A stretch of 64,000 nucleotides of DNA. Origin: Maribellus sediminis (lineage in GTDB: Bacteria > Bacteroidota > Bacteroidia > Bacteroidales > Prolixibacteraceae). The notes beneath the pieces are model-generated. The model did not search any database and was not told the DNA's origin. It saw nothing but the letters and a program-made list of their open reading frames with translations. Both the position numbers and the translations under genes were made by a program. This document shows positions 25,618 through 34,628 of the stretch, piece after piece (position 1 is the stretch's first letter; each line of letters begins with the position of its first letter). Location of the stretch: assembly GCF_011799805.1 (NCBI RefSeq), contig NZ_WXUB01000002.1, positions 1,116,001 through 1,180,000 of the forward strand, in the 5' to 3' direction.

Positions 25618-26744
25618 TAAAAGTTCTAAAACACCTTGCCCGAATAGTATTCGGCCTTGTTTTTATTTTTTCCGGTTTTGTGAAAGGAATCGATCCGCTG
25701 GGATCAACCTACAAATTCACCGATTATTTTCATGCCATGGGCCTCGATGGCCTGGTTTGGGCAGCTTTCCCACTGGGTATTCTATTGGCTTTTGCTGAAT
25801 TTGCTATCGGTGTGGCGTTTTTGTTCAACTGGAGAATGCGCATCTTTTCGTGGCTTGGGCTGCTTTTTATGGCCTTTTTTACCCCGCTTACACTTTGGGT
25901 TGCCCTAAAAAATCCGGTAACCGATTGTGGCTGTTTTGGCGATGCATTAGTGATATCGAATTGGGAAACATTCTACAAAAACCTGGTATTTATTACGCTG
26001 GCCATTGTTGTTGTACTGAACCGAAGATGGTATGCCGAACGTGTAAAAACAAAAGCACCTATGGTACTTAGTTTGCTAACTTTTGTGGTATATTTTGGCT
26101 TGGTTTATTACTCGTATAATCACCTTCCGTTAATCGATTTCAGACCGTATAAAGTGGGAACAAACATTCCGGAAGCCATGAGTATTCCGGCGGATGCACC
26201 ACAGGAAGAATACGAAAATATTTTCTACTATAAGAATAAAAATACAGGCGAGGTAGAAAAATTTACTGAAGAAAACTATCCCTGGCAGGATACTGTGAAC
26301 TGGGCTTTCGACAACATGGAATCGAATTTAATCCAGGAAGGTTATGAACCGCCTATTCACGATTTCAGGATAGAAACACCCGACGGCGAAAACATCATCG
26401 ACTTCTTTATTTACGACGAGAATTACGTATTTATGCTTGTTGCCTATGATCTGTTTAAAACTAATACAGACCAACAGGCAAAAATAAATGCAATGGCAGG
26501 TTGGGCTTCGGCTCAGGAATATTCCTTTATTTGTCTCACCTCTACCCTTCCCGATGAGTCACAAGAATTTGCCGAGGCCAATCAATGCAATTACGAATTC
26601 TTTAACTGCGATGAGATCACGTTGAAAACAATGATACGTTCAAACCCCGGATTGATCGCTATTAAAGACGGAACCATCATCGGTAAATGGCATTATAACG
26701 ATATTCCTACCCCGGAAGAGTTTATGAAAGAATTTGGAGAATAG
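25614..26744 (+). CDS. DoxX-like membrane protein of the BT_3928 family
   Basis: The 376-residue protein has an N-terminal DoxX/MauE-like four-helix region (FIFSGFVKGIDPLGSTYKF at the start, DCGCFGDALV after the third helix), a further helix, and a soluble C-terminal region of about 200 residues that resembles a thioredoxin-like fold without a CXXC pair (FMLVAYDLFKTNTDQQ). Such proteins lie next to DUF1599 and tpiA in many Bacteroidia. The job is unknown; a redox role is possible from the DoxX domain and the paired CGC cysteines. Confidence 0.88.
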   Translation: MIKVLKHLARIVFGLVFIFSGFVKGIDPLGSTYKFTDYFHAMGLDGLVWAAFPLGILLAFAEFAIGVAFLFNWRMRIFSWLGLLFMAFFTPLTLWVALKNPVTDCGCFGDALVISNWETFYKNLVFITLAIVVVLNRRWYAERVKTKAPMVLSLLTFVVYFGLVYYSYNHLPLIDFRPYKVGTNIPEAMSIPADAPQEEYENIFYYKNKNTGEVEKFTEENYPWQDTVNWAFDNMESNLIQEGYEPPIHDFRIETPDGENIIDFFIYDENYVFMLVAYDLFKTNTDQQAKINAMAGWASAQEYSFICLTSTLPDESQEFAEANQCNYEFFNCDEITLKTMIRSNPGLIAIKDGTIIGKWHYNDIPTPEEFMKEFGE

Positions 26745-26856
26745 ACGCCGTTAACTTTTTCAAAGTTTGAAACTTTGGAAAGCTGTCATAAAGCTCTAAG
26801 CACTTAGCTTAACAAATGAATAAATGGTTAATTGTAGGCATCTGCTAAAAATGTAG

Positions 26857-26887
26857 TTGACACTTACCAATTAAGCTGTTAAATTTG
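26857..26887 (+). promoter_or_regulatory. Bacteroidota-type promoter of tpiA
   Basis: TTG at 26857-26859, a 20-base spacer, and TAAATTTG at 26880-26887 fit the family promoter well, leaving a leader of about 40 bases before the ATG at 26934. Confidence 0.65.
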
Positions 26888-26933
26888 TGGTCGGTTTTGA
26901 AAAATCTAATCTAATAAATTAAAATACAATAAC

Positions 26934-27692
26934 ATGAGACAAAAAATAGTTGCCGGTAACTGGAAATGCAATACCACTTTGCAGGAAGGTGTTGAACTGG
27001 CTAAAGCCGTTGATGCATTGGTAGCCAAAGAAGGTGCCGAAGACGTTGTAGTTGTTCTAGGAACACCATTCACTCACATCACCAAAGTTGTTGATTCGGT
27101 GAATACCGAAAGAATCGGCGTTGCTGCACAAAACTGTGCTGCTGAAGCAAGCGGTGCTTTCACCGGTGAAGTTTCAGCTGAAATGGTTAAATCAACAGGC
27201 GCTGAATACGTGATCCTTGGACACTCTGAGCGTCGTGAATATTATGGCGAAACCAGCGAAATTCTGAATAAAAAAGTTGCTTTAGCTCTCGCAAACGGAT
27301 TAACTCCGATTTACTGCTGTGGCGAAGCGTTGGATATTCGTGAAGCCGGAACTCACAATGAATACGTAGTTAAACAACTGGAAGAAACAGTTTTCCAGCT
27401 TTCTGCCGACGACTTCAAAAAAATTGTTATTGCTTACGAACCAATCTGGGCTATCGGAACAGGAGTAACAGCTTCATCTGAACAGGCACAGGACATGCAC
27501 GCTAACATCCGTGCCGCAATTACTGCTAAATTTGGTGAAGAAGTGGCGGAAGGAACTTCAATTCTTTATGGTGGAAGCTGCAATCCAAGTAACGCAAACG
27601 AATTATTTGCCAACAAAGATGTTGACGGTGGTTTAATCGGTGGAGCTTCGCTGAAAGCTGAAGATTTCCTCGGAATTATCAACGGTTTCTAA
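26934..27692 (+). CDS. tpiA: Triosephosphate isomerase
   Basis: TpiA interconverts dihydroxyacetone phosphate and glyceraldehyde 3-phosphate. All catalytic elements are present: Lys11 in GNWKCN, His97 in [12 protein letters not shown], Glu169 in [11 protein letters not shown], and the phosphate-binding GGSCNPSN and GGLIGGASL near the C-terminus. The 252-residue length is standard. It has its own promoter (26857-26887) and terminator (27723-27754). Codon choice looks like a highly expressed gene, with few rare codons. Confidence 0.98.
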   Translation: MRQKIVAGNWKCNTTLQEGVELAKAVDALVAKEGAEDVVVVLGTPFTHITKVVDSVNTERIGVAAQNCAAEASGAFTGEVSAEMVKSTGAEYVILGHSERREYYGETSEILNKKVALALANGLTPIYCCGEALDIREAGTHNEYVVKQLEETVFQLSADDFKKIVIAYEPIWAIGTGVTASSEQAQDMHANIRAAITAKFGEEVAEGTSILYGGSCNPSNANELFANKDVDGGLIGGASLKAEDFLGIINGF

Positions 27693-27722
27693 AAAAATAT
27701 AACTTTACATATTATATTTCGT

Positions 27723-27754
27723 AAAGTCACTCAAAAAACTGAGTGACTTTTTTT
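27723..27754 (+). terminator. Rho-independent terminator after tpiA
   Basis: AAAGTCACTCA (27723-27733) pairs perfectly with TGAGTGACTTT (27740-27750), then TTTT. Confidence 0.88.
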
Positions 27755-27765
27755 ATGACTAAATT

Positions 27766-28605
27766 ATGGAGTATAAAAAATTAACCATTGTCATCTCGCC
27801 TTTTCAGGAATGGCTTCGCGACATTATTACATCCCAACTTGCCAATATCGGTTTCGATAGTTTTGTTGACCACAACAACGGCGTGGATGCCTATATTCCG
27901 GCAAACCTTTACCATAAAGGTGAATTAAACGCTGTGCTCGACGAATTCTCGGAAGACTTTGCATTTGATGTTAAATCGGAATTGATAGCCGACAGGAACT
28001 GGAACGAAGAGTGGGAAAAGAACTACTTTAAACCGCTTGTTGTTGCCGACGAATGTGTGGTACGGGCACCCTTTCATAAAGAGTTCCCGCACCTGAAGTA
28101 CGAGATTGTAATTGAGCCAAACATGGCTTTTGGAACAGGCAATCACGAGACAACAAGTTTAATGCTGGAATACATACTGAAATCGGATGTAGCAGGCAAG
28201 AAAGTGCTCGATATGGGTTGCGGTACAGGAATACTGGGAATACTTTGTTCGATGAAAGAAGCAAAAGCCGTAACTGCCATCGATATCGACCAGTGGTCGT
28301 TTGATGGAGCACTTGGAAATACAAAGCTCAATAAAATTTTCAATATCGATGTAAAACTGGGTGATGCAGCTTTGCTTGGAGAAGAAAATTACGACCTGAT
28401 TCTGGCAAATATTCAGCGCAATGTTTTGTTGAACGATATGCCAAGCTATAACAAGGTATTAAACGATGGCGGTACTCTTATTATGAGTGGTTTTTATAGT
28501 GAAGACATTCCGGCCATAAAAGAGAAAGCTGAAAGTTTAGGACTGAAAGACGCCGGTCATCAGATTAAAAACAACTGGGTGGCATATGCATTTGTAAAAG
28601 CCTGA
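27766..28605 (+). CDS. prmA: Ribosomal protein L11 methyltransferase
   Basis: PrmA trimethylates ribosomal protein L11. The 279-residue protein has an N-terminal L11-recognition domain followed by FGTGNHETT (122-130) and the SAM-binding LDMGCGTGILGI (148-159), then ILANIQRNVL as the acceptor motif (NPPY-like position). It begins 12 bases after the tpiA terminator, so some readthrough is possible; no separate promoter box is evident. Confidence 0.95.
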   Translation: MEYKKLTIVISPFQEWLRDIITSQLANIGFDSFVDHNNGVDAYIPANLYHKGELNAVLDEFSEDFAFDVKSELIADRNWNEEWEKNYFKPLVVADECVVRAPFHKEFPHLKYEIVIEPNMAFGTGNHETTSLMLEYILKSDVAGKKVLDMGCGTGILGILCSMKEAKAVTAIDIDQWSFDGALGNTKLNKIFNIDVKLGDAALLGEENYDLILANIQRNVLLNDMPSYNKVLNDGGTLIMSGFYSEDIPAIKEKAESLGLKDAGHQIKNNWVAYAFVKA

Positions 28606-28657
28606 CAATACACGCTGGAGCAGAACCTTTATATTGTGTTGTAATCCCCGCAGATGG

Positions 28658-28688
28658 TTGGATATAAGGCGCATAAGTATTAACTTTA
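28658..28688 (+). promoter_or_regulatory. Candidate promoter of the TolB/TPR gene pair
   Basis: TTG at 28658-28660, a 20-base spacer, and TAACTTTA at 28681-28688 match the promoter with one change in the -7 box. Confidence 0.5.
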
Positions 28689-28710
28689 AAAGTGCTGAAA
28701 CCTTGAATCC

Positions 28711-30402
28711 ATGTCTGACCAAAACCGTTTAGTTAAATTCTGGCACGAATTGAAACGCCGAAAAGTTGTTGGTGTAATCATTGTTTACGCAACGGTTGCA
28801 TTTATCTTGATGCAACTGGCACAATTACTGGAAAGTTCATTGAATTTACCACCCTGGTTTGATACGGCTATTACAATTACACTGATCATAGGATTTCCTG
28901 TTGCCGTTATCTTTTCCTGGATCTTCGATGTTTCTTCAAAAGGAATTTCGGTAACAATACCTGAAACTAAAAAAGAATCTTATACTATTCCCAACAAAAA
29001 TGTCCCCGAGAAATCAATCATTGTTCTGCCTTTCGACAATATTAGTTCCGATCCGGAACAGGATTATTTTAGCGATGGTTTAACCGAAGAGATTATAACA
29101 GATTTGTCTTATATACAAGATCTGTTGGTTATTTCAAGAAGTTCAGCAATGACTTTTAAAGGTTCGAAGCAAACCTTAAAAAAGATCGCAAGTAAGGTAA
29201 ATGTAAGGTATGTTCTTGAAGGCAGTGTCCGTAAATCTGGTAATGATTTACGAATTGTTGCCCAATTGATCGATGCACAAACAGATACACATATTTGGGC
29301 TGAAAAATATACCGGGAAACTGGACGATATTTTTAATATTCAGGAGAAAGTTTCGCGCTCAGTGTCCGAATCATTAAAAGGGAAGCTGCATACCGCAGAA
29401 TTGGCAAAAATCATGGACAACAAAGTGGACAACATCCATGTTTACGAATGTTATTTGAAATCAAGACCAGATCTATATAAATATACCGAAGAAGCTCTGA
29501 AAAGAGCAGAAAGAAACTTGAAGTATGGCCTTGATCTTTACGGCCCTCATGTATTGTTGTACACTGGTTTGGGACAAGTTTACTTTCAATTATATGATTC
29601 AGGAATTGATATGGATCCTGATAATCTGAAAAAAGCAGAAGAGTATCTAAAAAAAATATTTGACATGCAGCCCGACTCAGCCGAAGGTTTTCTTCTTTCG
29701 GGCCTTATGAAATTAAAAAGGGAAAATGCTTTCACCGCTTTTAACGATTTTAAAAGATCTATGGAGCTTAATCCAACCAGACCCGAAACACTTATGTGGT
29801 ATTGTTTTATTCAACTGTTTCATTTTGGTCAACCGGAAAAAGCAAAATCGGTGTTCGAAAAACTGTTGGAGATTGATCCTTTAACTTCTATTAATTTAAT
29901 ATTACCCGGATTTTATCATTGGCTTAAGGGCGAACATGAGAAAGCGCTTATTTATATTGAAAGGTCCATAAAAATAGAGCCTGATAATATTCTTTCAATC
30001 TGGTACAAAGGCCAATTACTGATATTAACACAAAATAAAGAAGCTTCAGACTATGCCAATGAACAGTGGAAAAATGAACCCGGATTTTTTCAAGGTTTGC
30101 TAATGGTAATGTATCACGCATACAATGGCAGGAAAAGTGAAGCGCTCGAATACATCACTGACAGCATGTTGAAAATGGCCTGGGAAGATTTTGCATTGGC
30201 ATGGTTCATGGCTGGTTATTATGCCGTTATGAATGAAAAAGAACTAGCACTAAAATATATTGAAAGATTACACGATAAAGGTATGATCAACTACCCACTT
30301 CTTGCAAAGCATGATCCCTTACTTGAAAACATTCGGAATGAGCCCCGTTTTAAAAAGCTCCTGAAGACAGTGCAAAAAGAATGGGAAAATTTTGAAGTAT
30401 AA
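28711..30402 (+). CDS. TolB-like/TPR membrane-anchored protein, copy 1
   Basis: The 563-residue protein begins with a short FWHELKRRKVVGVIIVYATVAF-type cytoplasmic and membrane start, a second helix, and then a TolB N-terminal/FlgO-like domain (about residues 97-215) containing IVLPFDNISSDPEQDYFSDGL and YVLEGSVRKSGNDLRIVAQLIDAQ. TPR repeats fill the C-terminal half. Such proteins are often annotated as adenylate-cyclase-like TPR proteins but carry no cyclase domain here. The following gene is a paralogue three bases away. The likely role is protein-protein assembly or signalling; this is inference. Confidence 0.88.
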   Translation: MSDQNRLVKFWHELKRRKVVGVIIVYATVAFILMQLAQLLESSLNLPPWFDTAITITLIIGFPVAVIFSWIFDVSSKGISVTIPETKKESYTIPNKNVPEKSIIVLPFDNISSDPEQDYFSDGLTEEIITDLSYIQDLLVISRSSAMTFKGSKQTLKKIASKVNVRYVLEGSVRKSGNDLRIVAQLIDAQTDTHIWAEKYTGKLDDIFNIQEKVSRSVSESLKGKLHTAELAKIMDNKVDNIHVYECYLKSRPDLYKYTEEALKRAERNLKYGLDLYGPHVLLYTGLGQVYFQLYDSGIDMDPDNLKKAEEYLKKIFDMQPDSAEGFLLSGLMKLKRENAFTAFNDFKRSMELNPTRPETLMWYCFIQLFHFGQPEKAKSVFEKLLEIDPLTSINLILPGFYHWLKGEHEKALIYIERSIKIEPDNILSIWYKGQLLILTQNKEASDYANEQWKNEPGFFQGLLMVMYHAYNGRKSEALEYITDSMLKMAWEDFALAWFMAGYYAVMNEKELALKYIERLHDKGMINYPLLAKHDPLLENIRNEPRFKKLLKTVQKEWENFEV

Positions 30403-30405
30403 ATT

Positions 30406-32085
30406 ATGTCCGATTATCAGAACAATCTAAGCAAATTCTGGCACGAACTGAAACGACGAAAAGTTGTGCAAGTAATTGTAGTTTATGCAACAGTTGCTTT
30501 CATTTTATTGCAAGTTGCTTCGCTGCTGGAAGATTCGATGGATTTACCCTCATGGTTTGATAAATTGGTTACAATACTTTTAGTAATCGGCTTCCCCATT
30601 GCAATTATTTTTTCATGGATTTTTGATGTTTCTTCAAAAGGAATTTCGGTAACAGAACCTGAAGCGAAAAAAGAACCTTATCCCGGATCAAATACACAAG
30701 TTCAGGAAAAATCAATTATTGTACTTCCGTTTGACAATATCAGTTCTGATCCCGAACAAGAGTATTTCAGCGATGGATTGACCGAAGAAATTATCACTGA
30801 TTTATCTTATATAAAAGAGTTGCTGGTTATTTCAAGAAGTTCGGCAATGTCCTTTAAAGGATCAAAGAAAAAAATTAAGGAAATTGCGAATGAAGTTAAT
30901 GTCCGTTATGTACTCGAAGGTAGTGTCCGTAAATCCGGGAATGATTTACGAATTGTTGCCCAATTGATCGATGCACAAACAGATACACATTTATGGGCAG
31001 AAAAATACACTGGGAAACTGGATGATATTTTCAATATACAGGAAAAAGTTTCGAAATTAATTGCTCAGGAACTTGATGTAAAGTTGAATAATCATTCAAA
31101 GAATACAACAAACATTCATGATATTAAGCTATTTAATGCACATTACAAAGCAGTAACACGTATTTTCAGATTTACTGAAGAAGATATGCAAAAAGCCATC
31201 GAGGAGCTTGATGTCGCAATCCAAGAAATTGGCCCCAGTGCATTACTCCTCTCTACAAAAGCCTGGGCAATATGGCACATGGTCAATATGGGAATAAAAC
31301 CTTTCGAGTATTTGAATGAAGCAGAAAATATTTTGCAAAAGGCATTAATATTAGATCCCAACTTTCCCAGAAATCATGCTGTCCTTGGTTGGGTTATTCT
31401 ACTTAAAGATTTCAGATTGGCTATAACGCATTTTAAAAAAGCTTTGAATTTGGATCCGAACGATGCAACTGCTTTACAAGGTATAGTTGTTATTATTTCT
31501 TCGCTGGGTATAAAATCAGAATCCATCAATTATTATAGCAGATTACAGAAAATCGATCCTCTAAATTTTTTAACCATGTGGCTCAGTGGCGGAATTCCTT
31601 TTTATCAAGGTGATTTCAAAACTGCTTTTACTGAATGGAATAAACTATTTAATAACACTCAAATTGTTGGTGCCTCTTTCTTTGCGGCCATGTCAATGCT
31701 ATATTTTGAGAACAAAGAAAAGGTTCTGGAATTTGCTAACAGCGCGATTAATTACAAATCCAACCTTTCCTATGATAAATTATTCCGTATGTTGAAATAT
31801 GCTCTAGAAAAAAACATGGATAAGTTTAAGGATGAGTTTGATGAAAACTTAAAAATAAGCTGTGATCGAGACTGTACAATGGCTCATCATCTTGCTGATT
31901 TTTATAGCATACTTAACTTAAAGAAAGAAGCATTGTACTGGCTTAATATGGCTATCACTAAAGGTTTTATCAATTACCCAATGATTGTTGAAAAAGATAC
32001 TTTACTCGACAACATTCGGGGAGAAAAGCAATTTGCTGAATTACTTGTTAAAGCTAAACAAGAATGGGAAAACTTTAAAGTTTAG
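30406..32085 (+). CDS. TolB-like/TPR membrane-anchored protein, copy 2
   Basis: The 559-residue paralogue of the preceding gene has the same order: KFWHELKRRKVVQ start, two hydrophobic segments, a TolB-like/FlgO-like domain, then TPRs. The two copies are closely alike through the first ~220 residues but diverge strongly in the TPR half, while the final ~25 residues are again similar (both end in QEWENF or KEWENF). It starts three bases after copy 1 and is certainly in the same operon. Its stop overlaps the convergent phosphodiesterase gene by four bases. Confidence 0.88.
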   Translation: MSDYQNNLSKFWHELKRRKVVQVIVVYATVAFILLQVASLLEDSMDLPSWFDKLVTILLVIGFPIAIIFSWIFDVSSKGISVTEPEAKKEPYPGSNTQVQEKSIIVLPFDNISSDPEQEYFSDGLTEEIITDLSYIKELLVISRSSAMSFKGSKKKIKEIANEVNVRYVLEGSVRKSGNDLRIVAQLIDAQTDTHLWAEKYTGKLDDIFNIQEKVSKLIAQELDVKLNNHSKNTTNIHDIKLFNAHYKAVTRIFRFTEEDMQKAIEELDVAIQEIGPSALLLSTKAWAIWHMVNMGIKPFEYLNEAENILQKALILDPNFPRNHAVLGWVILLKDFRLAITHFKKALNLDPNDATALQGIVVIISSLGIKSESINYYSRLQKIDPLNFLTMWLSGGIPFYQGDFKTAFTEWNKLFNNTQIVGASFFAAMSMLYFENKEKVLEFANSAINYKSNLSYDKLFRMLKYALEKNMDKFKDEFDENLKISCDRDCTMAHHLADFYSILNLKKEALYWLNMAITKGFINYPMIVEKDTLLDNIRGEKQFAELLVKAKQEWENFKV

Positions 32086-32600
32086 TCCTTATCTTTTCTC
32101 AACGTCTTAGTTCTCTCCATTTCCCACACTTCCAGATCCCGAATGTTCGCCCCGTCGATTACAAAACGCAGTGCCGTGCATACCTTATGAAATCCTTTAT
32201 AACCTGCTGCTCCGGGATTCATGTGCAGAAAATTCAGTTTTTTATCGTAGATCACTTTCAATATGTGTGAATGTCCGCTGATAAAAAGATCGGGTGAATT
32301 GGTGTAAATATCAGGTTTTACATAGCGTTCGTAACGTCCCGGATAACCGCCAATGTGCGTGATCCAAACATCCACTTCCTCGCACTTAAAACGCTGGTGC
32401 ATGGGGTAAACCGTTCGCACTTTGTGATCATCAATATTTCCGTAAACTCCTTTTAACGGTTTGAATGCTGCAAGCTGATCGGCTGTTTCAAGGTTACCAA
32501 AATCGCCGGCATGCCAAATCTCATCCACATTTTCGAAAAACGCAAACACCCGCTCAGGAACAAATCCGTGTGTATCAGATAACAGTCCGATTCTCTTCAT
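32082..32600 (-). CDS. Metallophosphoesterase, YfcE/MJ0936 family
   Basis: The 172-residue enzyme has all five metal motifs of the calcineurin-like phosphoesterase fold in the compact YfcE form: LLSDTHG at the start, HAGDFG, GNIDDH, HIGGYPGRYE, and SGHSHI, followed by LNPGAAGYKGF (MNPGA). YfcE relatives cleave phosphodiester bonds; the natural substrate is unknown. The gene is monocistronic. Confidence 0.93.
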   Translation of the reverse strand: MKRIGLLSDTHGFVPERVFAFFENVDEIWHAGDFGNLETADQLAAFKPLKGVYGNIDDHKVRTVYPMHQRFKCEEVDVWITHIGGYPGRYERYVKPDIYTNSPDLFISGHSHILKVIYDKKLNFLHMNPGAAGYKGFHKVCTALRFVIDGANIRDLEVWEMERTKTLRKDKD

Positions 32601-32709
32601 TTTAGAAAGTATGGAGACGGAAGTCAGAAGCTGGAAGAACCTTCTTTCCTGACTTTAACTTCCAGTTTATACAATTTTTAAAATCGATAAAATGCTCGAC
32701 AAAATAAAC

Positions 32710-32717
32710 TAAATTTG
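32710..32717 (+). promoter_or_regulatory. Candidate -7 box upstream of the sixA-like gene
   Basis: TAAATTTG fits TAnnTTTG. If used, the transcript would begin near 32723 and carry the cloverleaf-like element at 32744-32820 in its leader. The -33 position is not convincing. Confidence 0.35.
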
Positions 32718-32743
32718 ATAGGAAAATAAAACGAAGTTGAAAT

Positions 32744-32820
32744 TCACCCCTATCGCTGCTTCGCAGCTCTTGTCCCCTTGAGGGGACAGTTAGCCGTCAA
32801 CAGACGGGTAACCGGGGTGA
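32744..32820. repeat. Cloverleaf-like structured intergenic element
   Basis: An outer stem TCACCCC (32744-32750) pairs with GGGGTGA (32814-32820) and encloses three hairpins: GCTGC/GCAGC (32755-32767), TGTCCCC/GGGGACA (32771-32788) with a TTGA loop, and CCGTC/GACGG (32794-32807) with an AACA loop. All four stems are perfect. It does not match a tRNA. Its position is just before the SixA-like gene. Confidence 0.7.
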
Positions 32821-32844
32821 TGAAACAAATAAATAATCCAGTTT

Positions 32845-33339
32845 ATGAAACGAGTAGTTATTGTTCGTCACGGAAAAGCAGTTCCTTACGGTTATGACGA
32901 TGATTTTAACCGCGACCTCCAACCACGCGGGAAAAGTGATGCGGGCCTGGTAAGCAGTGAACTGAAACGAAGGAATGTAAAACCGGATTTCATGATATCC
33001 AGTCCGGCAAAACGTGCCCTCAAAACCGCTCGAATTTTTGCTGATAACCTGGATTACAAACGGGCCGATATCCGCGAAGTACCCGATATTTACGACGGAT
33101 TAACAACGCGCGAGTTCGTTGAACTGATCAATGACCTACCCGAAGAATCCGAAACCGTTTTCTTTTTCGGGCACAATCCCGGGTTCCATTATTTTGCCAC
33201 GAACCTGCTAAAATATTTCAGAAACGACATGCCCACTACTTCAACGGTAGGAATTGATTTCGACGTTAACAACTGGAAAGATATTGAAGCCCGCACCGGT
33301 GATCTGGCTTTTCACCTTGTACCTCGGATGTTTAAGTAG
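32845..33339 (+). CDS. SixA-like histidine phosphatase
   Basis: The 164-residue protein has the phosphoglycerate-mutase-like catalytic RHG motif (VRHGKAVPYGYDDDFNRDL near residue 7), the SSPAKRALKTARIF region and the second His in FFGHNPGFH. This is the short SixA form, which in E. coli removes phosphate from phosphohistidine of HPt domains. Substrate here is unknown. No signal peptide is seen. Confidence 0.92.
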   Translation: MKRVVIVRHGKAVPYGYDDDFNRDLQPRGKSDAGLVSSELKRRNVKPDFMISSPAKRALKTARIFADNLDYKRADIREVPDIYDGLTTREFVELINDLPEESETVFFFGHNPGFHYFATNLLKYFRNDMPTTSTVGIDFDVNNWKDIEARTGDLAFHLVPRMFK

Positions 33340-33860
33340 TTGGATGCTGGGATTTACGTCTTAATAAATCGAAAATCTTCAATCGTTAATCGATATTCAT
33401 CATTCAAATTTCTTATACTAGATTTTTATCGATAGAATGAGATCCCTCTCCGTCAGTTGACGGATCGGGATGACAGGTATAGGTAATGCAAAGCGGCGCA
33501 TACTGATTGTAGTTTTAATAATATATTAGAAGCGCCGCGGATGAATACTCCTTTTCACTGTCATTCCGAAGAAGGTATTGCCAGTCCCGATAATTCGGGA
33601 ACTGAGGAATCTCAAACCGGATCTTCGATGTTGCCCACCACTGCCCCAAAGTTTAGGCAAGCCGCTGAACATCGTTCGGACGGGGATTCTCGATTCTTGG
33701 TACAGGGTTACTGAAAACTGTGACTGTTAACTGCGACTATTCCATTGCTAAACTGTAAATTGTAAACCTGAGGAGAAATGAAACAAGTTTGTCAGCGACT
33801 TGCCAATTGTTAATTGCCTACTGCCAACATAGACTGTAAACTGAGACTGATCACTGATCA
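33340..33860. repeat. Repeat-rich intergenic region
   Basis: About 520 bases without a gene hold several repeat types: two inverted copies of the GAGATTCC/GGAATGACA element (33438-33476 and 33558-33614), a GCGGCGC/GCGCCGC inverted pair (33493-33499 with 33532-33538), and imperfect runs of short units ending in ACTG (33709-33745 and 33825-33850), with the longer word CTTGCCAATTGTTAATTGCC between. Coding frames here are all short and without protein character. Confidence 0.7.
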
Positions 33861-34628
33861 CTACGCTTTCAGCAAGCTTACAACCTCCTTTTTATAAGTC
33901 CGGCCGATATTTAGTTCAATACCATTAATTTCCACTTCGTTGGCATTGAAGCGCGAAACCTTTTCCTTATTCACAATAAACGAACGATGAATACGGATAA
34001 AGTCTGCAGGTAATATTTCGGTCAGAGCGCTGATTTTTTGTTTACTGGTCACCTTTTGTCCATTGTCGGTATGTACCCTCACATAATCCGAAAGACTTTC
34101 AATATAAGTGATTTCAGCAAAAGGAATTCGAACCAGTTGTCGATTCGAAAGCAATTCGAGAAATGCATTCTTGCGTTTTTCCTCCTCTATTTTGAATAAC
34201 TCGAGCTCTTTTTGGCGTTCGGCCAGTTGTTGCAGCATTATCAGAAAAGAACCCATAAAAACAATCAGATACATAACAATACCTAATAGTTTAACATCTT
34301 TGGTTCCGAACTGCATTCCAGCAAAACTAAAATTGGCCAGGTAAATGAACGAGAAAAATATGACTACCATTTGAAGGTAAAGCGAAATAACGATCAAATT
34401 GAAAAAATAAAGCCCGAACAGGAAATATTTCTTTTTAAGCAGAAAATATGGGACCAGGTAAAAATTGAAAAAGTAAGAGGTTCCCATAACAACCGGTAAC
34501 ATCATACTTATAAAATAGAATGCGTTCAGTCCGTTTCCCCACGAATGACCAAAAATGAAGGTCAATAAACTTACGACCACCAACCAGAATAAAACGTGAT
34601 AAAACGGATTTGATATTTTCAATTTCAT
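33861..34628 (-). CDS. LytTR-type transcriptional regulator with membrane N-terminus
   Basis: The 255-residue protein has about four N-terminal membrane segments (residues 10-140), a charged coiled stretch (QKELELFKIEEEKRKNAFLEL), and a C-terminal LytTR DNA-binding domain from about 165 (ITYIESLSDYVRVHTDNG, FIRIHRSFIVNKEKVSRF). There is no response-regulator receiver domain, so it may sense a signal directly through the membrane part. It is divergent from the MotA-like gene, with 8-bp direct repeats between the two genes (34668-34693), and may regulate it. Confidence 0.92.
   Translation of the reverse strand: MKLKISNPFYHVLFWLVVVSLLTFIFGHSWGNGLNAFYFISMMLPVVMGTSYFFNFYLVPYFLLKKKYFLFGLYFFNLIVISLYLQMVVIFFSFIYLANFSFAGMQFGTKDVKLLGIVMYLIVFMGSFLIMLQQLAERQKELELFKIEEEKRKNAFLELLSNRQLVRIPFAEITYIESLSDYVRVHTDNGQKVTSKQKISALTEILPADFIRIHRSFIVNKEKVSRFNANEVEINGIELNIGRTYKKEVVSLLKA

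Noticed and set aside
32744-32820. Cloverleaf element considered as a tRNA
   Set aside because: The acceptor-like stem and three hairpins lack the anticodon and T-loop pattern of a tRNA.
33340-33860. Repeat-rich gap considered as a CRISPR array
   Set aside because: The units are short and imperfect, not direct repeats of uniform length with unique spacers, and no cas gene is nearby.
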